From Micromonospora profundi (GTDB lineage: Bacteria > Actinomycetota > Actinomycetes > Mycobacteriales > Micromonosporaceae): 64,000 bases of DNA. The DNA is taken from assembly GCF_011927785.1 (NCBI RefSeq), contig NZ_JAATJK010000001.1, positions 434,001 to 498,000 of the forward strand. The letters run 5' to 3'. Shown here piece by piece: positions 28,465 through 38,661 of this stretch. The stretch's first letter is position 1. Each line of letters begins with the position of its first letter. Below the pieces are notes generated by a model, which made no database searches, was not told the DNA's origin, and worked only from the letters and a program-made list of their open reading frames with translations. The position numbers and the translations under genes were made by a program.

Positions 28465-28872
28465 ATGCGGGAGAACAGATCGCCACACTGGCGGCAGCGA
28501 CGGGCGGCCGGAACACCGGGCGGGGGCCGCGACGACCGGCCGCTGATCGGGCCGCCCAGGCGGCCCACCCGACCGCACCGGTTCTTCACCGTGCACCTGG
28601 GCTTCACCGCGCCGGGCACGACCGACGCCCGCGAGCTTGCCGTGGCGTACGCCGAGGCGCTGGGCCTGCTCCGCCCGGAGTTGGCACTCGGCGCGGCGGC
28701 CCTGTCGCCGGCCGACGCCTGGCACCGGGCCGAACGACTGTTCTGCGGGGCGGTCGGCCCGGACGGGGAGCGCTGCGTCGACGTCGCCGACCATCCCGGT
28801 TTCCACCACGCTCCGGGTCCCGGTGGCCTCGGCTGGGGCGACGGCGACGGCGCTGGAGACCACGATGGCTGA
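28465..28872 (+). CDS. Hypothetical protein
   Basis: A 135-aa frame starting at ATG 28465, five bases after GGGAGGG. The N-terminal 40 residues are Arg/Pro-rich and disordered. The middle (FFTVHLGFTAPGTTDARELAVAYAEALGLLRPELALG) looks like a folded helical segment, with FCGAVGPDGERCVDVADHPG near the end. No family recognised. Codon pattern is consistent with a real gene. It lies divergent from the P450 gene and tail-to-tail with the DUF397 gene. Confidence 0.55.
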   Translation: MRENRSPHWRQRRAAGTPGGGRDDRPLIGPPRRPTRPHRFFTVHLGFTAPGTTDARELAVAYAEALGLLRPELALGAAALSPADAWHRAERLFCGAVGPDGERCVDVADHPGFHHAPGPGGLGWGDGDGAGDHDG

Positions 28873-28911
28873 CGACGGGCGGCGGCACCGCCCTTCGGCA
28901 CCCGGTCGTAG

Positions 28912-29130
28912 TCAGTCCAGGTCGAACTCGCCGTCCTGCGCGCCGGCCACGAACGCGTCCCACTCGGCCTGTGTGAAGACGAGCACCGGCCCTTCCGGTT
29001 CGGCGGAGTTGCGCATCCCGATCAGGTCGTCGACGAAGGCCACCTCGACGGCGCTGTCGGAGGTGTCCCCCTCGGCCCGCTGCCAGACCGCCCGGGAGAG
29101 GTCGAAATCGCCCTTGGGGTGCTCCGCCAT
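28912..29130 (-). CDS. DUF397 protein
   Basis: A 72-aa acidic protein. The motif SAVEVAFVDDLIGMRNSAEPEGPVLVFTQAEWDAFVAGAQDGEFD matches DUF397, including the ending W-x-A-F-x-x-G-x-x-x-G-E-F. ATG at 29130 with GGAGGAAAG upstream. DUF397 proteins usually sit beside an XRE-type regulator and may act as its partner; none is adjacent here, so this is an orphan copy. Divergent from pepN. Confidence 0.9.
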   Translation of the reverse strand: MAEHPKGDFDLSRAVWQRAEGDTSDSAVEVAFVDDLIGMRNSAEPEGPVLVFTQAEWDAFVAGAQDGEFDLD

Positions 29131-29199
29131 GGTTCTTTCCTCCAGTGCCGAGGGCCGTGTGGTGACCGATTGCCGATCCCCATCGGGCAGGATAAGCGG

Positions 29200-31773
<2,574 letters not shown>

Positions 31774-31839
31774 GCCGAGTCGGCGCAGGCAGCGAGCCCG
31801 CGCGGGGTGGCCGGTGGGCCACCCCCGCGCAGCGGGACG

Positions 31840-33054
31840 TCAGCGCAGCGCCGGGTCCGCAGTGACCGGGGCGTCCCAGTCGATGACGTAGCGCTGCTCG
31901 TGGGCGACTGTCTTCTCCGGGTCCATTGCGGTGCGAACGAGCAGCGGCATCAGCAGCGGCATGACCGTGCGGGCTACCGGCCCTGGCGCTTTGGCGTGGT
32001 TGATGCGGGCCGCGCGGGCGGCGACCTTCTCGACCCGGGCGCGGCGCAGCCGCACGAACGCGGCAAGGGCCGACTCCACGTCCGGTAGGTCGCGCAGGCA
32101 GCGGGCGAGTTGCACACCGCTCTCGATGGCCAGCGACGCTCCCTGCCCGGAGCTGTTCGACGGCGCGTGCGCCGCGTCGCCGACAAGCACCATTCGCCCT
32201 CGATACCAGTGCGGCACGGGCGGCATGATCTGCAACGCCCCGACCACCTGGAGTTCGTCGGCGTCGCTGGTCGCCGTCAGCTGCCGGCCTGGGTCGTCGT
32301 CGCCGTAGCTGGCGCGCAGTGTGTCCAGCCACTGCGCGGCCGGCAGGGCGCGGGCCTCGACAAGGCTCAGTGCCCGCTGGTACGGCAGGTTGGCCCCCCA
32401 CCGGGTGCCGCCGCCGGGCTCCGGCCAGTACAGGTAGTAGCCGCGCCTGCCGAACGCGAACGTCATGGTGCCGGGCTCGACGTCCACCTCGTGCCGCGCG
32501 ACGGCCTCGAAGCCGAGCAAGCCGGTGAAGCGGGGGCCGGGAGCGGCCGGGTCGATGAGGCTCCGGACCGTGGACCGGATGCCGTCGGCGCCGACGAGGA
32601 TGTCGGCGGTGGCGGTGCTGCCGTCCTCGAAGCGGGCTGTCACACAGCTGTCGGTTTGGTCGGCGTGGACCAGCCGCCTGCCGTACGCGAACGGGACGCC
32701 TTCGGTGACCGCCCGGTCGTGCAGGACGCGGTACAGCGCTGCCCGGTGCACCACGCGCAGCGGCGGCGCCCCGGCCAGTGTGGGCAGGTCGACGCGTCGA
32801 CGGCCGATGGCCATCGCGGTGCGCTCGATCGGGGTGGCGATCGCCGTCACCGCCTCGTCCGCGCCGACCGCGCGCAGCGCCGCCACGCCGTTGGGCGCGA
32901 GCGCGATGGTGCCGCCGATGCCGCCGGCCTCGCTGGCGGTCTCCGGGTACGCCTCGTAGACGGTTGCGGTGATGCCGGCGCGGCGTAGCGCGAGTGCCGT
33001 CACCGGTCCGGCGATGCCGCCGCCGATGACGATCGCGGTTCGTACCGTGGTCAT
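31840..33054 (-). CDS. FAD-dependent monooxygenase
   Basis: A 404-aa class A flavoprotein monooxygenase. The FAD dinucleotide motif is AIVIGGGIAGPVTALALRRAG at the N-terminus. The DG motif is ADILVGADGIRSTVRS (~155), and the second FAD motif is GRMVLVGDAAHAPSNSSGQGASLAIESG (~285). Such enzymes hydroxylate aromatic or polyketide-like substrates with NAD(P)H; the substrate is unknown. The ATG at 33054 is preceded by AGGGAGAGAAC. It lies downstream of the PadR gene on the same strand, 162 bases away. That suggests PadR-controlled detoxification or resistance. Confidence 0.9.
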   Translation of the reverse strand: MTTVRTAIVIGGGIAGPVTALALRRAGITATVYEAYPETASEAGGIGGTIALAPNGVAALRAVGADEAVTAIATPIERTAMAIGRRRVDLPTLAGAPPLRVVHRAALYRVLHDRAVTEGVPFAYGRRLVHADQTDSCVTARFEDGSTATADILVGADGIRSTVRSLIDPAAPGPRFTGLLGFEAVARHEVDVEPGTMTFAFGRRGYYLYWPEPGGGTRWGANLPYQRALSLVEARALPAAQWLDTLRASYGDDDPGRQLTATSDADELQVVGALQIMPPVPHWYRGRMVLVGDAAHAPSNSSGQGASLAIESGVQLARCLRDLPDVESALAAFVRLRRARVEKVAARAARINHAKAPGPVARTVMPLLMPLLVRTAMDPEKTVAHEQRYVIDWDAPVTADPALR

Positions 33055-33216
33055 GTTCTCTCCCTGGGGTTCGTCGGTGCGTGCGCGTGCGAACCGACCT
33101 GGGGAGGAACCCGGTTATCCTCGTGGTTGCCGCATTCGGGCCGGGTGTCCTGCACAGGGTGTCGGTTCGAGGTAGGGCTCCGGCGGGGTGTTGGCGCACC
33201 TCGCCGGAGCCGTTTT

Positions 33217-33876
33217 TCAGTCGGTGGTGTCGGGGTCGTAGCTGGTCCTCTCCGCCAGCTGGGTCAGCTCGGCCGGCATCTCGCCGGTCTCGTGGAAGGT
33301 CCGCCAGACGTCCAGGCCCGGGTAGGTGCCCGAGGTCAGCTCGTCCAGCAGCCCGCGCAGCCAGGCCGCCTCCGCGGCGCGCATGGCGAGGTCGTATTCC
33401 GACTCGATCAGGAACAGTCGCGGGATCTCCCGCAGGTGGGTGTCGAGCGCGTCGCGGTCCCGATGGATCGCGCCTTCCAGCAGGTCGAGTCGCCGGCGCA
33501 GCAGGTCCGTGGCCTCGTCGGGGTGCAGGGCGGCGAGCACGGAGAGGCCGGCGCGGAACCGGGGGTGCTCCGGCTCCGGGGTGGAGACCAGTTCGCGGGC
33601 CCAGTCGACAAGTTCCGCGCGCCCCGCCTCGGTGATGCGGTAGACGGTGCGTTCCGGACGCCGGCTGTCGCGGACGCTCTCCACGGCCGCGATCAGCTGA
33701 TGTTTGTCCAGGTTGCGAACCACTGTGTAGAACGATCCCCACTTGAACTCCATGTCCTGGTCCTTGCCCCAGGCACGCAGAGTGGTGGCGATCTCGTACG
33801 GGTGCATGGGCCGCTGGGCCAGCGCGGACAGCACGGCCAGTGCGAGCAGGTTGCCGACCTTGCGCCGCTTCGGCAT
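33217..33876 (-). CDS. PadR family transcriptional regulator
   Basis: A 219-aa repressor. The N-terminal winged helix reads [32 protein letters not shown] and [20 protein letters not shown], with the wing [19 protein letters not shown]-terminal coiled-coil dimerisation domain follows (PadR subfamily with the long helical tail). ATG at 33876 with GGGAGG upstream. Its promoter overlaps a dyad, so it is probably self-repressed, with an aromatic or antibiotic ligand releasing it. The adjacent FAD monooxygenase is the likely target. Confidence 0.9.
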   Translation of the reverse strand: MPKRRKVGNLLALAVLSALAQRPMHPYEIATTLRAWGKDQDMEFKWGSFYTVVRNLDKHQLIAAVESVRDSRRPERTVYRITEAGRAELVDWARELVSTPEPEHPRFRAGLSVLAALHPDEATDLLRRRLDLLEGAIHRDRDALDTHLREIPRLFLIESEYDLAMRAAEAAWLRGLLDELTSGTYPGLDVWRTFHETGEMPAELTQLAERTSYDPDTTD

Positions 33877-33903
33877 GACAGGCCTCCCGCCCTCGCCCTC
33901 GAT

Positions 33904-33943
33904 TACTTGCTTACGAGTATATGCACGCGAGTACCAGTGTCGA
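33904..33943 (-). promoter_or_regulatory. padR promoter with overlapping dyad
   Basis: On the minus strand, TCGACA (33943-33938) is followed after 16 bases by TATACT (33921-33916), a good sigma-70-type promoter. The dyad TACT-8 bases-AGTA at 33904-33919 overlaps the -10 element, a suitable place for autorepression by PadR. Confidence 0.6.
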
Positions 33944-34012
33944 GGCCCGTCGCAGCCGAGCACACCTCCGGGCCAGGGTGGCCAGCCATCGGACTCCGCC
34001 TACGATCATCGG

Positions 34013-34609
34013 GTGGAGGAAGACATCCGGCGGATCGGGATCATGGGTGGCACCTTCGACCCGATCCACCACGGGCACCTCGTGGCGGCCAGCGAGGTGG
34101 CGGACCGGTTCGGCCTGGACGAGGTGGTATTCGTCCCCACCGGGCAGCCGTGGCAGAAGGCCGACGAGATGGTCAGCCCGGCCGAGGACCGCTACCTCAT
34201 GACCGTCATCGCCACCGCCTCGAACCCGCGCTTCCAGGTCAGTCGGGTCGACATCGACCGCAACGGGCCGACCTACACGGTCGACACCCTGCGCGACCTT
34301 CAGGCCGAGTACGGCCCCAAGGTGCAGTTGTTCTTCATCACCGGCGCGGACGCCCTGCAACGCATCCTGTCCTGGAAGGACCTGGACGAGATATTCGAGC
34401 TGGCCCACTTCGTGGGGGTGACCCGGCCCGGCTTCCCGCTGACCGACAAGCACCTGCCGGCGGACACGGTCAGCCTGATCCAGGTGCCCGCTATGTCCAT
34501 CTCGTCGACCGACTGTCGCGCCCGGGTCGCCCGGGGTGAGCCGGTCTGGTACCTCGTACCCGACGGTGTGGTGCAGTACATCGCCAAGCGCCGCCTCTAC
34601 CAGCGCTGA
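34013..34609 (+). CDS. nadD: Nicotinate-nucleotide adenylyltransferase
   Basis: Makes deamido-NAD from nicotinate mononucleotide and ATP. The 198-aa protein has the nucleotidyltransferase signature [20 protein letters not shown] (GxxxPxHxGH) and the C-terminal [20 protein letters not shown] (ISSTxxR). GTG start at 34013 within TCGGGTGGAGGA; the frame is open upstream but no better start is evident. Conserved order nadD-rsfS. Confidence 0.95.
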   Translation: MEEDIRRIGIMGGTFDPIHHGHLVAASEVADRFGLDEVVFVPTGQPWQKADEMVSPAEDRYLMTVIATASNPRFQVSRVDIDRNGPTYTVDTLRDLQAEYGPKVQLFFITGADALQRILSWKDLDEIFELAHFVGVTRPGFPLTDKHLPADTVSLIQVPAMSISSTDCRARVARGEPVWYLVPDGVVQYIAKRRLYQR

Positions 34610-34719
34610 TTCTGTCCGATATGGGTGCTTTCATGCCCTTAACCGACCAGAACTGACGGCTCGGGGTGTCCCCGGGTGTGAGACGCTTGGAGGATCGCAC
34701 GGTTGATCGAAGGAGAACG

Positions 34720-35127
34720 GTGACAGTTTCCGAACGCGCTCACGAGCTGGCTATCGCTGCCGCCCAGGCCGCCGCCGACAAGAAGGCGCAGGACATCGCG
34801 ATCATCGACGTCGGCGACCAGCTCGCCATCACCGACGCGTTCCTGCTCGCCGCCGCCCCCAACGAGCGTCAGGTGCTTGCCATCGTCGACGCCATCGAGG
34901 AGCGCCTGCTGGAGCTGCCGGAGAAGGCCAAGCCGGTGCGGCGCGAGGGTGAGCGTGGCGGCCGGTGGGTGCTGCTCGACTACGTCGACATCGTGGTGCA
35001 CGTCCAGCACACCGAGGAGCGCGAGTTCTACGGGCTCGACCGCCTCTGGAAGGACTGCCCCACCATCCCGTTCGTCGACCGCGATCTGGTCGAGGCCGAC
35101 GCCAGCGGGTCCGCCGCAGCCGAATGA
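34720..35127 (+). CDS. rsfS: Ribosome silencing factor
   Basis: Binds L14 and blocks subunit joining under starvation. The 135-aa protein shows the RsfS/Iojap pattern IAIIDVGDQLAITDAFLLAAAPNERQVLAIVDAIEE and WVLLDYVDIVVHVQHTEEREFYGLDRLWKDCP. GTG at 34720 follows AAGGAGAACG. It overlaps the phosphatase start by four bases. Confidence 0.96.
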   Translation: MTVSERAHELAIAAAQAAADKKAQDIAIIDVGDQLAITDAFLLAAAPNERQVLAIVDAIEERLLELPEKAKPVRREGERGGRWVLLDYVDIVVHVQHTEEREFYGLDRLWKDCPTIPFVDRDLVEADASGSAAAE

Positions 35128-35783
35128 CCCGACTGATCGTCTGGCGGCACGGCAACACCGACTGGAACGCCGCCAACCGCGTCCAGGGGCAGACCGACGT
35201 ACCCCTCAATGATCTGGGCCGCGACCAGGCCCGCACCGCCGCGCCGCTGCTCGCGGCGCTGCGGCCCGACGCCATCGTGTCCAGCGACCTGAGCCGCGCC
35301 GCGGACACCGCCGCGGCGCTGGCCGCGCTGACGGGGCTGCCGGTCCGCACCGACGCCCGGCTGCGCGAGCGCTACTTCGGCAAGTGGCAGGGCCTGCACC
35401 TCACCGAGGTCGCCGAGCAGTTCCCCGAGGAGTACGCCCGCTGGCGGGCCGGTGACCCCGCCCCGGGCGCGGATCTGGAGCCCCTTCACGACCTCGGCGA
35501 GCGGGTCAGCGCCGCGCTGCGGGAGGCGGCCGACGCCGCGACCGGCGGCACCGTGGTGGTCGCCACCCATGGTGGCGCCTCCCGGCAGGGCATCGGTCAC
35601 CTGCTCGGTTGGGACAGGGTCGTGCTGCGCACGATCGGCTCCCTGGCCAACTGCCACTGGAGCGAGCTGCGGCACGACGACCGCGCGCCGGCTGTCGGGC
35701 GCGCCCATGACGTCAGTGGCTGGCAGTTGCGGGCGCACAACGTCGGCCTGGTCACCGCCCCGGTGGTCGTCGACGCGATCTAG
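35124..35783 (+). CDS. Histidine phosphatase family protein
   Basis: A 219-aa phosphoglycerate-mutase-like phosphatase. The catalytic signature is LIVWRHGNTDWNAANRVQGQ (RHG, His~9), with a second active-site His in VVATHGGASRQGI and the acid in YFGKWQGL. ATG at 35124 overlaps the rsfS stop (ATGA). In this conserved position next to rsfS such genes are sometimes annotated as glucosyl-3-phosphoglycerate phosphatase in mycobacteria. Substrate not certain. Confidence 0.9.
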   Translation: MTRLIVWRHGNTDWNAANRVQGQTDVPLNDLGRDQARTAAPLLAALRPDAIVSSDLSRAADTAAALAALTGLPVRTDARLRERYFGKWQGLHLTEVAEQFPEEYARWRAGDPAPGADLEPLHDLGERVSAALREAADAATGGTVVVATHGGASRQGIGHLLGWDRVVLRTIGSLANCHWSELRHDDRAPAVGRAHDVSGWQLRAHNVGLVTAPVVVDAI

Positions 35784-35831
35784 GCGCTTCCGCCTCGTCG
35801 TTCGCCGTCCCGATCGGCTACGGTGCCGGGC

Positions 35832-36680
35832 ATGCCCGTCGCGGTCGTCACCGACTCCACCGCCTACCTCTCGCCCGAGCTGGTGCAGCGCCACCACCTG
35901 ACCGTCGTCCCGTTGACCGTCGTGCTCAACGGCGCGGAAGGGCTGGAGGGGGTGGACACCCAGCCGGCCGATGCCACGCGGGCGCTCAGCGGCCGGCGGG
36001 TCTCGGCGACCACCTCCCGACCGGCGCCCGAGCAGTTCGCCCGGACGTACCGCCAACTGCTCGACGCCGGGGCCGACGGGGTCGTCTCCGTGCACATCTC
36101 CGCCGGCCTGTCCGGCACCGTCGAGGCCGCCCAACTGGCCGCCGCCGACTTCGACGGCCGGGTCGAGGTCGTCGACAGTCGCTCCACCGGCATGGGTCTC
36201 GGCTTCCCGGCCATCGCGGCAGCCACCGCCGCCGAGGCCGGAGCCGACCTCAATGGTGTACGCGACGCCGCGCTCGCCGCCGTCGCCCACACCACCGTCT
36301 GGTTCTACGTCGACACGCTGGAGTTCCTCCGCCGGGGCGGCCGGATCAACGCGGCCGAAGCGCTGTTCGGCACCGCACTGTCGGTCAAGCCGATCATGCA
36401 CATGCCGGACGGGGCGATAGTGCTGCGCGAGAAGGTCCGCACCGCCAGTCGGGGAGTGGCCCGGCTCGTGGACCTGGCCGTCGAGGCGGCCGGTGACGAC
36501 GACGTGGACCTCGGTGTGCACCACCTGGCCGCGCCACAGCGAGCCGAGGCGTTGCTCGCCGCGCTCACCGAGCGGTTCGGCGACCGGCTGCACGACACGT
36601 ACGTCTCCGAGGCGGGCGCCGTCGTCGCCGCGCACGCCGGCCCGGGCCTGGCCTGCGTCGTCGTGCATCGCCGCAGCTGA
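35832..36680 (+). CDS. DegV family fatty-acid-binding protein
   Basis: A 282-aa DegV/FakB-like protein that likely binds a fatty acid for delivery to a kinase. Signature features: VAVVTDSTAYLSPELVQRH at the N-terminus, TSRPAPEQFARTYRQLLDAGADGVVSVHISAGLSGT, and FLRRGGRINAAEALFGTALSVKPIMHMPDG. ATG at 35832 (a GTG at 35823 is also possible). Located between the phosphatase and comEA. Confidence 0.9.
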   Translation: MPVAVVTDSTAYLSPELVQRHHLTVVPLTVVLNGAEGLEGVDTQPADATRALSGRRVSATTSRPAPEQFARTYRQLLDAGADGVVSVHISAGLSGTVEAAQLAAADFDGRVEVVDSRSTGMGLGFPAIAAATAAEAGADLNGVRDAALAAVAHTTVWFYVDTLEFLRRGGRINAAEALFGTALSVKPIMHMPDGAIVLREKVRTASRGVARLVDLAVEAAGDDDVDLGVHHLAAPQRAEALLAALTERFGDRLHDTYVSEAGAVVAAHAGPGLACVVVHRRS

Positions 36681-36753
36681 GGCGCTCACTTCGCGGTTTC
36701 GCCTCTCCTTGTGCGACGGCCCGTCCATAGCAGATCGAGGCATGATCAGGGCG

Positions 36754-36781
36754 TTGTCCACAGTGGCGTTCGTTGTCCACA
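36754..36781 (+). promoter_or_regulatory. Two DnaA-box sequences upstream of comEA
   Basis: TTGTCCACA occurs at 36754-36762 and again at 36773-36781, same strand, 19 bases apart. This matches the high-GC actinobacterial DnaA box. They lie 53-80 bases before the comEA start. Whether DnaA binds here is not shown. Confidence 0.6.
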
Positions 36782-36833
36782 GGGCCGGTGCGGACGCGAC
36801 CTGTCGCACCGTCCGCCGCCCTAGCGTCACCTC

Positions 36834-37829
36834 GTGTCGCACGACGAGGAGACAGAGGTACGCCAGCGTCTGCGCCGGCTGACCGACCCGCCACCGAGCG
36901 CGCTGCCGCTGACGGGCGGACTGCCGGCGGGCGCTCTCCCGCTGGCTGGTGCGCAGCCTTTGGCAGGCGGGCTGCCTCCGGCGGGCGCGTTGCCGTCGGT
37001 CGGTGCGCCGCCGCCGTGGGGCGAGGTGCCGCTCGCTGGTTCCCCGCCTGGTGCGCCGTTGGCGCGCGGCGAGTCGCCCCTGGCGGGCGTACCCCCGATT
37101 GGGATGTCGTGGGGCGACCCACCGGTTGGTGTGGTGCCGCCTCGGGCCGGGGTGCCGCTCGTGGAGCCGGCTGCGGACGGCCCTGCGGCCCAGCCCGCGT
37201 CGTTGCTGCCCGGTCCGGGAGCGTTCGATCCGGGGCGGCGTGGTGTGCGGGCGCTGGCGGTCGTCGCCGCGCTCGTGGTGCTTGCCGCCGCCGGCTGGGC
37301 CTGGCGTTCCCGGCCGCACGCGGAGGCGGTCACCCCGCCGAGCGGCGACGTCGCGTCGGTCAGCCCGGCGGGCGACGCGAGCGCGTCCAGCGCCGGCGAG
37401 CTGGTGGTGGCGGTCGCGGGCAAGGTCCGTAAGCCCGGCCTGGTGCGGCTGCCGGCCGGTTCGCGGGTGGCCGACGCGGTGCAGGCGGCCGGTGGCCCGC
37501 TGCCCGGTGTCGACGTGGCGCTGCTCAACCCCGCCCGCAAGGTCACCGACGGCGAGCTGATAGTGGTCGGGGTGACGCCACCGCCGGTACCGGCCGGCGC
37601 GGTCGGCCCGGAAGCCGGTGGCGCGCCGCCCGCCGGCGGTCCACTGAACCTCAACACCGCCACGCTGACCCAGCTCGACGCGCTGCCCGGTGTGGGGCCG
37701 GTGCTCGCCCAGCGGATCCTCGCCTACCGGGATCAGCATGGCGGCTTCAAGGGCGTTGGTGATCTGCGTCAGGTCGACGGGATCGGCGACGCGCGATACG
37801 AGCAGCTCAAAGACCTGGTGACGGTGTGA
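36834..37829 (+). CDS. comEA: ComEA family DNA-binding protein
   Basis: Membrane-anchored receptor that binds DNA for uptake. The 331-aa protein has a long N-terminal cytoplasmic region of Pro/Gly/Leu-rich repeats (PLTGGLPAGALPLAGAQPLA). One transmembrane helix follows at ~142-160 (ALAVVAALVVLAAAGWAWRS). A SLBB domain (~185-245, VVAVAGKVRKPGLVRLPAGS) and two helix-hairpin-helix motifs at the C-terminus (LNLNTATLTQLDALPGVGPVLA; VGDLRQVDGIGDARYEQLKD) complete it. GTG at 36834. Its stop overlaps the comEC start (GTGA). The repeat-rich N-terminus is much longer than in Bacillus ComEA. Confidence 0.93.
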   Translation: MSHDEETEVRQRLRRLTDPPPSALPLTGGLPAGALPLAGAQPLAGGLPPAGALPSVGAPPPWGEVPLAGSPPGAPLARGESPLAGVPPIGMSWGDPPVGVVPPRAGVPLVEPAADGPAAQPASLLPGPGAFDPGRRGVRALAVVAALVVLAAAGWAWRSRPHAEAVTPPSGDVASVSPAGDASASSAGELVVAVAGKVRKPGLVRLPAGSRVADAVQAAGGPLPGVDVALLNPARKVTDGELIVVGVTPPPVPAGAVGPEAGGAPPAGGPLNLNTATLTQLDALPGVGPVLAQRILAYRDQHGGFKGVGDLRQVDGIGDARYEQLKDLVTV

Positions 37830-38644
37830 GTGGCCAGCCGGTCCTCGGCGACCCGACCCCGCCGGACCTCCGGTTGGCCGGCCTGGCCGTCGCCGCCTGG
37901 CTCACCGCGCTCGCCGGCCTGCACGTCGGTGCCCGCCCGCTGCTGCTGATGGCCGGCGTGGTGGCGGTGCTGACGGCGTTGAGCACAGTGCACCTGCTCG
38001 GCCGCCTCGGGCAGCCTCGGGCAGTGACCCGCCGGTACGGATGGATCGCCGTCGCGGTCGGCCTCGGCGTGGTCTGCGGTGCGGCGGCGACCAGCGCCCA
38101 ACTGGCAGTCCGGGACTCGCCGCCGATCCGAGCCCTGTCCGAGGCGCGTGTGCCGGTCACCGCCGACCTCGTCGTGCGGGACGACCCGCGTTCGATCAGG
38201 TCCGCCGGGCGTCCCGGCATGCTGCTGGTGCCGGCCCGGCTGGTCCGGCTCACCGGCCCGGACGGCGAACGGATCCACGCATCGGTGCGCCTGCTGGTTC
38301 TGGCCACCGATCCGGCGTGGCGAGGGCTGCTGCCCGGCCAGCGTGTGGCAGCCGAAGGGCGGCTCGGCGTACCGCGCGGAGGCGACCTCACCGCGGCGGT
38401 GCTGAGCACCACCGGGCCGCCCGAGCGGCAGGGCGCGCCATCCTGGGCGCAACGCGTCGCCGGTACACTGCGGGCCGGCCTGCAACGCGCCTGCGCACCC
38501 CTGCCCGACGACCCCGGCGGACTGCTGCCGGGCCTCGTGGTGGGCGACACCAGCCGCCTGCCGCCCGCTGTCGAGGAGGACTTCCAGGCCACCGGCATGA
38601 CGCATCTCAATGCCGTCTCCGGGGCGAACGTTCGTTGGGGGTAG
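37826..38644 (+). pseudogene. comEC: ComEC, 5' fragment (gene split by integration)
   Basis: The first 269 codons of the DNA-uptake channel protein. Hydrophobic helices near the N-terminus (LAGLAVAAWLTALAGLHVGA; LLLMAGVVAVLTAL) precede the DUF4131-like outer domain (ADLVVRDDPRSIRSAGRPGM ... QRVAAEGRLGVPRGGD). The frame then reaches TGMTHLNAVSGANV, the conserved start of the channel ('competence') domain. There the integrated element replaces the rest, adding only RWG and a TAG stop at 38642-38644. GTG at 37826 overlaps the comEA stop. The fragment lacks the channel helices and the nuclease-like domain, so is not functional alone. Confidence 0.93.
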
Positions 38645-38645
38645 T
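38615..38645. other. attL attachment site
   Basis: The comEC-derived left half GCCGTCTCCGGGGCG is joined at AACGT (38627-38631) to element sequence TCGTTGGGGGTAG. Comparison with attR gives attB as ...CCGGGGCG-AACGT-GGCGATCG... and attP as ...CCGGAAGC-AACGT-TCGTTGGGG.... A short shared core is typical of serine integrases. Confidence 0.88.
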
Positions 38646-38658
38646 GGTAGGTTACCAC
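38644..38658. promoter_or_regulatory. Inverted repeat ahead of the integrase start
   Basis: GTGGTA-GGT-TACCAC, a perfect 6-bp dyad, ends three bases before the integrase ATG at 38662. It could be an operator for a regulator of integration or an arm of attP bound by an accessory protein. Confidence 0.5.
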
Positions 38659-38661
38659 GTC

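Noticed and set aside
38041..38661. N-terminal extension of the integrase into comEC
   Set aside because: The frame is open by chance through comEC. The integrase family begins at about residue 1 of the ATG at 38662, and the upstream Arg/Pro-rich translation is out of frame with comEC.
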